Shown in pieces: positions 56,212-62,425 of a stretch of 62,425 bases of DNA. Numbering within the stretch: position 1 is the stretch's first letter; each line of letters begins with the position of its first letter. The translations under genes and the position numbers were made by a program. Source of the DNA: Bdellovibrio sp. CG22_combo_CG10-13_8_21_14_all_39_27 (GTDB lineage Bacteria; Bdellovibrionota; Bacteriovoracia; Bacteriovoracales; Bacteriovoracaceae); contig PCTW01000024.1 of assembly GCA_002786715.1 (NCBI GenBank), positions 1 through 62,425 of the forward strand, in the 5' to 3' direction. The notes beneath the pieces are model-generated. The model did not search any database. It was given only the letters and a program-made list of their open reading frames with translations, and was not told the DNA's origin.

Positions 56212-57060
56212 TTGAGCCATATAAATTATTTATCAGTTCCTAAGGTTAGCGGTATGTCCCGCCAGGAATTTAAAAAACAATTCATGGAAAAAAATCTTCC
56301 ATGCATTTTAACTGATTTTGCAAAAGATTGGACTGCTCTTCAAAAATGGAATCCAGAATACTTCAAAAAAAGCTACGGCAATAATCAAGTCAAAGTTTAT
56401 GATTCAACATTTTCTCAAGCAGGCTCTACTTATATGGGGAGCAAAGCGACTATGGGTTTTGGGGAGTATCTTGATAGAATCGCCCTAGGTGAAGATCTTC
56501 GCATGTTTCTCTACAATATTTTTTCAGATGCTCCTGAATTAAAAAATGACATTACTCTACCCCAAATTGTGAAAGGTCTTTCAAAAAGATTTCTATTCAT
56601 GTTTGTTGGTCCGAAGGGAGCGATCACGCAAATCCACTACGACATCGACATGTCCCATGTCTTTCATACTCCTATTGAAGGTAGAAAACGCTTCGTACTT
56701 TTTTCTCCACAACAATCAAAAAAACTTTATAGACATCCTTTCACAGTCAGAAGCTATGTAGATGTCGATCAACCTAATTTTGAAAAATTTCCAGCTCTAA
56801 AAGAAGCCCAGGGTTATGAGATTTTCTTAAATCCAGGAGAGACGCTCTTTATTCCCGCTGGTTATTGGCATCATGTTGAGTATCTTGATGCTGGCTACGC
56901 AATTTCTCTCAGAGCTCCAAATCATTCACTGGGAGGAAAAATGAAAGGTGTTTACAACCTTTTAGTGATGCAGATTATCGATCGTTTTTTTAATAAGCTT
57001 TTTCCATCTCAATGGTTTAACTGGAAAAGTGCAAAAGCGCACAAGCTCGCTCAGGTCTAA
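56212..57060 (+). CDS. JmjC/cupin-8 Fe(II)/2-oxoglutarate oxygenase
   Basis: A 282-residue JmjC-like hydroxylase. Fe ligands: H142 and D144 (IHYDIDMSH) and H220 (IPAGYWHHVEYL). K159/R160 (GRKRFVLFSP) or nearby bind 2-oxoglutarate. The layout resembles cupin-8 proteins such as FIH and bacterial protein hydroxylases. It starts at TTG 56212, with GAGAGGA 5 bases before. Third gene after the small protein and the acyltransferase (70-base gap), so both enzymes may modify the same protein or lipid. Confidence 0.88.
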   Translation: MSHINYLSVPKVSGMSRQEFKKQFMEKNLPCILTDFAKDWTALQKWNPEYFKKSYGNNQVKVYDSTFSQAGSTYMGSKATMGFGEYLDRIALGEDLRMFLYNIFSDAPELKNDITLPQIVKGLSKRFLFMFVGPKGAITQIHYDIDMSHVFHTPIEGRKRFVLFSPQQSKKLYRHPFTVRSYVDVDQPNFEKFPALKEAQGYEIFLNPGETLFIPAGYWHHVEYLDAGYAISLRAPNHSLGGKMKGVYNLLVMQIIDRFFNKLFPSQWFNWKSAKAHKLAQV

Positions 57061-57240
57061 GCCAAGAATAGAACAACCAACCATTTATTCTTCGAACTCT
57101 TTCTTGATCCCATAAATGTCACATATAGTAAAAAAGATCGTCGACCTTTGGCCTATGAAAGTTTGTCCAATATTGTCGACGATCAAGGTGAAAATTATCA
57201 ACTCAGAATCAAGTTCAATGACCCCGAGATACAACACTAG
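57061..57240 (+). pseudogene. In-frame coding-like remnant after the JmjC gene
   Basis: Directly after the JmjC stop, the same frame stays open for 59 codons to TAG at 57238-57240 and reads like protein (NHLFFELFLDPINVTYSKKD, NIVDDQGENYQLRIKFNDPE). It has no start codon of its own at the 5' side. It may be the decayed 3' end of a gene whose front was lost, or a readthrough extension. The TAG forms a CTAG shared with the convergent gene's stop. Confidence 0.4.
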
Positions 57241-58706
57241 AACTGAAATTGTTCTATACTAAAACTCCACTGCTCCTTTTGAGAATGTTGGCTTTGGTCA
57301 TGGCTGAATATTGGTATTGCGGGACTTGAAAGTGGCGGGCATTGAATTCCTACGTAACCATAAGAAATATTCTGACTTTCATGGTGCCAAATCAATTTCA
57401 GAGGTCTCATGTTTATCGCGGAAAGTGAATTTCCCTCCCAGCGGATAAGCTTTCCTTCATTTAAAATTTCCGCTCCACTTATTTTAGTCCATCCTCTCAA
57501 ACTCATTGTTGAATTCTCTAATTGAACATTAATCTTATCTATGGGAATTAATTTTTCTTGAGGCTGACTTGTAAGCATCTGGTAAGATGCTGAACACTTT
57601 CGAACGATAGACTGTCCTTCGCAAAGACCTTTTTGAATACGACCACCACCTACTTCACAAGGTTTTTGCCCAACCCATACAACATCGACCTCACGGCTTA
57701 CCAGATGGGGCTTAAGCTCAGAAGAAAGCAGAGTAAGGTCAATTCTCTCCCAAGAATGCCCCCCCAAGCCCCTTAATCTAAAATCTTTAACGTCCATTTG
57801 ATACTTCAAGAGTGTTTGTTTCTTAAGATTTCTCTTCTCATATGCAAATTCTGTATTTTGCTGATGATAGACAACTCCTTTTTCAATAATGGGAATTCCT
57901 CTTACAAGCTTTTCATTTTCATAGAGCTCTATTCCTGAATGAGGTGAAATAAAAATGTGAGGATTTACTTTCAATGAAAAAAGTTTCGGATTCATTGTGT
58001 TGGATACAATAAAATGAGCATAGTTCTCTTTTGCCTCATGCCAATAAATACTTTTTTGTGGAGTTTTCCATTCCGAGTCACTTAACACAAGCACAAAATC
58101 CCATTTCATCTTTCGATTTTTTACTTTGTCTTTATCCTCCTCACTCAATGTAAAGGTCCAGTGATATTGGCCCTGTGAAATTTGATTAACGACAAGATAA
58201 GAATCAAGCGGATGAACTTGCGCAGTAGACCAGTCGTAAATTCCTAGGTCTATTTTGGCACTCTGAAAAGTCAGAAGATCATTCAAATCCCAAGATAAAA
58301 AACCCTCCATTTCCAATTGAAGGATACTCTCTTTCCAAGCTTGCTGTTCAAGCATCCACCTCTCTTGAGTACTCATTTGAGGAAGAAGCAAGTACTGTTG
58401 TGGTAACGCAGGTGACGGTAGAATATGATAATCTGTAAAGTCTTGCTTACTTGTTTCAAAAAGGGTTGATTGAAAATCGACCTTCAACTCCATTTTGGTT
58501 TGAGATAATTTGAGACGAGGAAAGTTAAATTCCGAGCGGTCAAAATTTCTTTTGAGCTCTAAAGAGTTACTCAATCCGTCACCATCTTCGTCAGCGTCAG
58601 TGTCAATCATTTCAATATTCGAACTAGGACCTAGATACTTTGCGACTCTTTGACCGCATGAAGAAGTGAAAAGCAGAAAAAGAAGCAAGATAATACGTAA
58701 GCTCAT
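57237..58706 (-). CDS. Lipoprotein with thrombospondin-3/calcium-binding motif
   Basis: A 489-residue lipoprotein (lipobox TSSC, C17 when starting at 58706, with GGAGG 6 bases before). The ATG at 58739 has no such site and would lengthen the signal sequence. Just after the lipidated cysteine come DTDADEDGDGLSNSLEL, a thrombospondin type 3/EF-hand-like Ca2+ loop, and then a long beta-rich region with one Cys-rich patch (KPCEVGGGRIQKGLCEG). Probably on the outer membrane. Function unknown. Confidence 0.82.
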   Translation of the reverse strand: MSLRIILLLFLLFTSSCGQRVAKYLGPSSNIEMIDTDADEDGDGLSNSLELKRNFDRSEFNFPRLKLSQTKMELKVDFQSTLFETSKQDFTDYHILPSPALPQQYLLLPQMSTQERWMLEQQAWKESILQLEMEGFLSWDLNDLLTFQSAKIDLGIYDWSTAQVHPLDSYLVVNQISQGQYHWTFTLSEEDKDKVKNRKMKWDFVLVLSDSEWKTPQKSIYWHEAKENYAHFIVSNTMNPKLFSLKVNPHIFISPHSGIELYENEKLVRGIPIIEKGVVYHQQNTEFAYEKRNLKKQTLLKYQMDVKDFRLRGLGGHSWERIDLTLLSSELKPHLVSREVDVVWVGQKPCEVGGGRIQKGLCEGQSIVRKCSASYQMLTSQPQEKLIPIDKINVQLENSTMSLRGWTKISGAEILNEGKLIRWEGNSLSAINMRPLKLIWHHESQNISYGYVGIQCPPLSSPAIPIFSHDQSQHSQKEQWSFSIEQFQF

Positions 58707-58823
58707 TTGACCTCCAAATTGAAAGTTAGGAAAATTCAATGTGAAGGAAAATTGGCAAAGTGTCTTATTGAAAGAGACTTCAAAGTGTCAGTTTTTCATT
58801 TATGAAATGCTACCAAATAAAGT

Positions 58824-59810
58824 CTAGCTCAACAATCGCTGTATCTTTTCAAATTGTTTAGTTGAAACAGTCGTTCCTATATTCTTAACCTCTGCGGCCA
58901 TTTGCCTCATTTGATTAACTCTTTCTTGGGATGGCGGATGAGTGCTCATCGCATCAGTAAATGAAGCAAGCATCTTATTCTGACTCTTCTTATAATCACG
59001 CTCCATCTCTAAAAGCCGATCATAGAAAAGTCCGACATGATCCTTGTCGTAGCCCGCTTTGTAGGCCACTCGAAAACCTATCCGATCCGCTTCCATTTCA
59101 TCTTCTCGAGAGTTCGCCATAAAGCCAAATTTTTGAATGAGTAAACCACCTGCAACACCAGCTCCTGCTCCGTATAGGGCAGCTCTCGCAAGACACTCTC
59201 TGTCCTGCTTGCTACATAACATTTTTCCTAAACCAAATCCTGCTGCTCCACCGAGAAGGGCTCCAGCTGCTCCAAACAGAAGAGATTTGCTCTGCTCTTT
59301 TTTAGCCTGGGCCATGCGTTCCGCTGTATGACGGGCCTTAACATGTCCAATTTCATGTCCCACAACACCCGCCAATTCGGCTTCACTTTTCGCCATTTTA
59401 ATCAAAGGAGCTGTAACAAAAATCGTTCCCGCGGGCAAAGCAAAAGCATTAACCATTTTAGTTTCGACCACTGTAAAATTATAATGATAAGGTTTTCCAT
59501 TGAGATCATTTGCTGCGATCAACTTGTTTCCAAGTGAAGAAATGTAGTGTTGAACCTCTGGGTTATTATAAGCTGGATACTCTTTTCTTAATTCAGGAAG
59601 AGCTTCCTTCGTTAGTTGCCTTTCTTGATCTGGATTTAATGCAGCCTCTTGACCTGAATTATCACCTTCTCTTGTTCGGTGTTGAGTCTTGCTAGCGCAG
59701 GCAGTTAGCAATAAAGGAAGGCTTTGCAGAAAGGCACGACGACCAGACTTCGTCTCAATGAGTTTATTAAGCTCAATTTCTAACTTAGACAATGATTCTT
59801 TTGATTCCAT
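58824..59810 (-). CDS. M48 metallopeptidase with Tat-type lipoprotein signal
   Basis: A 328-residue zinc peptidase of the BepA/LoiP type. HEIGHVKARH (H-E-x-x-H) with EMEADRIGFRVAYKAGYD supplying the third ligand, and STHPPSQERVNQM near the end, are family-typical. The N-terminus has KSGRRAFLQSLPLLLTAC, a twin-arginine motif plus lipobox, so it may fold before export and be lipidated. AAGGAGAG lies before ATG 59810; the frame is open 11 codons upstream. A glycine-rich hydrophobic hairpin (LLFGAAGALLGGAAGFGLGK) is inserted after the active site. Confidence 0.9.
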   Translation of the reverse strand: MESKESLSKLEIELNKLIETKSGRRAFLQSLPLLLTACASKTQHRTREGDNSGQEAALNPDQERQLTKEALPELRKEYPAYNNPEVQHYISSLGNKLIAANDLNGKPYHYNFTVVETKMVNAFALPAGTIFVTAPLIKMAKSEAELAGVVGHEIGHVKARHTAERMAQAKKEQSKSLLFGAAGALLGGAAGFGLGKMLCSKQDRECLARAALYGAGAGVAGGLLIQKFGFMANSREDEMEADRIGFRVAYKAGYDKDHVGLFYDRLLEMERDYKKSQNKMLASFTDAMSTHPPSQERVNQMRQMAAEVKNIGTTVSTKQFEKIQRLLS

Positions 59811-59963
59811 ATCTCTCTCCTTACAAAGTGCTATTTTAAGCACTTTTCAACAGGGATCAAGACCTCTATGCCCGAGTAAACTACTCCTGATAGAAGAATT
59901 GAGTACCTAAAGAGTTTCTTCCCCATCAAAATAAATTATTAACTTTTAGACTTAGGAATCGAT

Positions 59964-60983
59964 ATGAAATTGCTCTGCTCAACAGTCCTTTTTTTTACTT
60001 TAATTCAATCTTCAGTGGCAACTGTTGTTCTCAACGATAAAGATCTATCAACTCTCGATTTAAAAGAAATAAGAAGTGTTGCCCCCCAACTAAGTCCAGA
60101 TCGAATAGAATTGAGCGACCACCCGACTCGAGGAACATCTATTCAGAGTTTCCTCTCTAAAAACGGACAACTACAAAAGATTGTAGAATTGCCATTTGCA
60201 GAGAATATAAATTGTAATGGATCATCAATTACACTTAATGCCGAACTTAGAAAAGATGGCTATTTCCAAATTAAGTCTCGCAAGAATTATTTTGTTCATG
60301 CTCAAGTAACTTGCGGTAAAATTAATAAACTTATTTTTGAATCAGCAAGTGATGCCGGTCAGGCCATCGGCATTTGGAATATTGCCTCGCTTGCACTTCA
60401 AAAATTTCTACAAATCAATCGAGATGCTTTCTGGAAAAAATCAATTACGATCAACTGGCCAGCTAGTGGCGACTACTATTCATTCAATACAGTAAATATT
60501 ACCCGAGGCGATTATTGGGACGTTGTCGGTCATGAGCTTGGTCACGCCATTTACGATCAGGCAAATATTGGTTCCTTTGGGGGAGGCTCTCACAAAATTG
60601 ATGAATGTTATTCACAAGCACTTGCCCTTTCTGAAGGCTGGGCATCTTTTTTCTCAGCATGGATAAGCATTGACCTCAACGATCCAGATGCTAAATTTGA
60701 ATTTATGGTTCCTCGTCGTGCTCCCTTAAGAATTGAAACAATACCAAGTGATGTGTGCCCAGGTGAAAAGAATGAATGGCGAGTCACTGGATTTTTTTGG
60801 GACCTCATTGATCTTCATCAAGACGATGAAGATTTGAATGAGTCCTTCCAATTATTATGGGATAAAACTCTTAATAAGAAGGCTAAGACAACGAATGAAA
60901 TCGCAGCGAATCTCATTAGTTTGGGACTTCCTCAAGCCCACATCAATGAAGCTTGGGAACTGAATTTTCTCATAACTCGTTAA
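59964..60983 (+). CDS. Secreted zincin metalloprotease
   Basis: Exported protein (signal peptide 1-~19, SSVAT) of 339 residues. VVGHELGHAIYD gives H190, E191 and H194 and the downstream ALSEGWASFF the third ligand E224, the gluzincin-type HExxH...E arrangement. Four cysteines could make disulfides. Divergent from the M48 gene. The stop codon overlaps the next start (TAATG), so it is made with the eleven-repeat protein. Likely substrate: extracellular or prey protein (inference). Confidence 0.88.
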   Translation: MKLLCSTVLFFTLIQSSVATVVLNDKDLSTLDLKEIRSVAPQLSPDRIELSDHPTRGTSIQSFLSKNGQLQKIVELPFAENINCNGSSITLNAELRKDGYFQIKSRKNYFVHAQVTCGKINKLIFESASDAGQAIGIWNIASLALQKFLQINRDAFWKKSITINWPASGDYYSFNTVNITRGDYWDVVGHELGHAIYDQANIGSFGGGSHKIDECYSQALALSEGWASFFSAWISIDLNDPDAKFEFMVPRRAPLRIETIPSDVCPGEKNEWRVTGFFWDLIDLHQDDEDLNESFQLLWDKTLNKKAKTTNEIAANLISLGLPQAHINEAWELNFLITR

Positions 60984-62350
60984 TGATAATCTACTTCTCC
61001 TTATTTTTCAGTCTTGTCCAAGCTCAAACGACTTTTATTTTTCATGAAGGTCAATGCTTTGAAGTCGATACAGAAACTTATGGCCAAAAGCTCGCAGCAA
61101 AAGTTCTCACTTCGAAATGCCGGCCAAATAAAGTCATCAAGAAGTGGAATCCCGATCAAACAGGAATTGATGGAACTTGCTATGAAGTCGATGAAGAAAC
61201 TCAAGGACAAAAATATTTAAAGAAAGTCAATCAAAGCGAGTGTACTCCTCCTAATCATTACACTGAATGGATTACTCTTTCAGATGGTCAAGGAATCTGT
61301 CTACTTAGAGATAAAGCAACCAATGGCCAAACAGTCACAATGAAAACAGATAAAAAAAAATGCGTTTCGAAGCAATCAAGTTTTGTGTGGAAACCTAATG
61401 AGAGCAATCCCCTCAATGGGAAGTGCTATCAAGTTGACCCCGTAACAAATGCTATCATCAACACCAATGATCAAAATTGTCGCCCAAAAAGCCTATCCTA
61501 TCTTTGGGTTCCCAATAAACGTAGACCCCTCGAGGGCTATTGTTATGAAATCGATGGAGTGAATGGTGTTGCTGGATATTCAAAAAGCACTAATAAAGAA
61601 GCCTGCAAGGCACGTGATTTAGGATTTCAATTTGACCCTACGTCAGGAGAATGCAGGCTCAATGCCGTTTCTTTAGACAATCAACCGATGCAACTGAAAG
61701 CAAACTTGAAAGATTGTGACACTCAAGAAAAAATAAAGATATTTATTAGAGAATCCCCCATCGCTGGGTCTTGCTACGAAATCTCAAAACAGGATCAAGG
61801 GCAGAGTTATAAAAAACTTCTTCCTGATGCTGAATGCAGACCCCCCGAAGGAAAATGGAGCTATCAAGTTTTGACCATTAAAAATGTGGCGAAGTGCTTT
61901 GCTTTACCGACCTCTGGATATGACTCCCAGTATATTGAAAGTGTTGATATCAATTATTGCCAAGAGAAAACTTCAAAGTATCGATGGCAACTAAAAACTG
62001 ATGGTCGCGGCGGACAATGCTTTCAATCAATAGCTGTTGGTGACAAAATTTTTGAACAAACGACTTCAATTGAAAAATGTAAAACCTCTGAAATCTATCA
62101 AACGTGGTATAACTTTGGCGATTTTGACGGTGGATGTTTTGAAGTCGACAAAAAAAGTGGTCCTCAAGGATTTTTTAATCAAATTGACTCGAAGTTTTGT
62201 AAGCCCATTTTTACAAAATTTATTTTTGTTAAAAACTATGGAAAGCTCGGTCAATGTTTTGAAGTTGACGAAGAGACCATGGGAAAGAAATATCACCGAA
62301 AAGCAGGAATTGGGCCTTGCAGAGAAAATCTTAAAACTGGACCACTTTGA
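60983..62350 (+). CDS. Secreted protein of eleven two-cysteine repeats
   Basis: A 455-residue protein beginning MIIYFSLFFSLVQAQ at ATG 60983, inside the zincin stop (TAATG); the frame also opens earlier. After the signal peptide the whole protein consists of about eleven ~40-residue repeats, each with a G-x-C-(Y/F)-E-(V/I)-D head and a second Cys about 18-22 residues later followed by an aromatic strand (e.g. GTCYEVDEETQGQKYLKKV, GQCFEVDEETMGKKYHRKAG). The paired cysteines suggest one disulfide per repeat. Possible adhesin, ligand-binding or protease-inhibitor array. No match recognised. Confidence 0.88.
   Translation: MIIYFSLFFSLVQAQTTFIFHEGQCFEVDTETYGQKLAAKVLTSKCRPNKVIKKWNPDQTGIDGTCYEVDEETQGQKYLKKVNQSECTPPNHYTEWITLSDGQGICLLRDKATNGQTVTMKTDKKKCVSKQSSFVWKPNESNPLNGKCYQVDPVTNAIINTNDQNCRPKSLSYLWVPNKRRPLEGYCYEIDGVNGVAGYSKSTNKEACKARDLGFQFDPTSGECRLNAVSLDNQPMQLKANLKDCDTQEKIKIFIRESPIAGSCYEISKQDQGQSYKKLLPDAECRPPEGKWSYQVLTIKNVAKCFALPTSGYDSQYIESVDINYCQEKTSKYRWQLKTDGRGGQCFQSIAVGDKIFEQTTSIEKCKTSEIYQTWYNFGDFDGGCFEVDKKSGPQGFFNQIDSKFCKPIFTKFIFVKNYGKLGQCFEVDEETMGKKYHRKAGIGPCRENLKTGPL
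61028..62340 (+). repeat. Protein-level ~40-residue cysteine repeat array, 11 units
   Basis: Units start at about protein residues 23, 61, 101, 143, 182, 219, 256, 296, 338, 377 and 417 (each G/V-x-C). The first, second, seventh, tenth and eleventh keep the best C-(Y/F)-E-V-D match; the third, sixth and eighth are most diverged. DNA identity between units is low, so the array is old. Confidence 0.8.
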
Positions 62351-62425
62351 TGGTGTTCAGAAAATATCAATCGCTCTTTCATTTTGTTATTTAGTGCTAA
62401 GTTGAGCCATTCTTTTCAATGACTT

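Overview
The window is a continuous, gene-dense, AT-rich bacterial chromosome segment. I see no phage, insertion sequence, CRISPR array, rRNA or convincing tRNA, and no gene-free stretch longer than about 260 bases. The many secreted, lipoprotein and cysteine-rich proteins, the Na+-translocating NADH:quinone reductase, the isolated FliA-type sigma factor and a secreted-protein/HTH-regulator pair suggest a Gram-negative predatory-type bacterium of the Bdellovibrionota (Bacteriovorax/Peredibacter-like). That placement is inference from gene content, not a phylogeny.

Layout. (1) Positions 1-15.4 kb, all on the minus strand: a complete Na+-NQR cluster (nqrA-B-C-D-E-F, apbE, nqrM) followed by the 2-oxoglutarate dehydrogenase complex (odhA, odhB, lpdA), an unknown protein, and an unknown secreted protein cut by the left edge. 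NADH made by the TCA enzymes is the substrate of the Na+ pump encoded beside them. (2) 15.5-29.8 kb: a large secreted protein, a YchJ-like SEC-C protein, a MATE transporter, a K+ channel, a DnaQ-DinG exonuclease-helicase, a coupled DUF420-like/BolA/monothiol glutaredoxin operon, a class IV aminotransferase, a stand-alone rpsD with its own promoter and terminator, and a NadD-like nucleotidyltransferase. (3) 29.8-35.6 kb: a divergent lipid locus. An M20 peptidase, an OlsB-type N-acyltransferase and a PlsC/OlsA acyltransferase lie on the minus strand. A ClsB-like cardiolipin synthase, a YbhP-like phosphatase/nuclease-fold protein and an alpha/beta hydrolase lie on the plus strand. (4) 35.6-44.4 kb: small lipoproteins, dtd, a response regulator/glycosyltransferase pair, a CBS protein, a secreted phosphoesterase, a beta-CASP RNase coupled to an ATP-cone/Mrr nuclease, and a FliA-type sigma factor.

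(5) 44.5-62.4 kb is the most unusual part. A receiver domain is joined to about thirteen 14-residue repeats and ankyrin repeats in one protein. Next come large secreted proteins of unknown function and two adjacent secreted proteins sharing a cysteine module, one of them translationally coupled to an HTH regulator. These are followed by an operon with an HHxxxDG acyltransferase and a JmjC-type oxygenase, two metalloproteases, and a secreted protein built almost entirely of eleven two-cysteine repeats, coupled to the second protease.

The best candidates for undescribed biology are the receiver-repeat-ankyrin protein (44553-46457), the zincin plus eleven-repeat pair (59964-62350), the ATP-cone-Mrr/beta-CASP pair (41394-43579) and the M20/OlsB/PlsC operon (29832-32725). 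Many genes in the window are coupled by TAATG or ATGA overlaps, and several convergent pairs share a palindromic stop codon.
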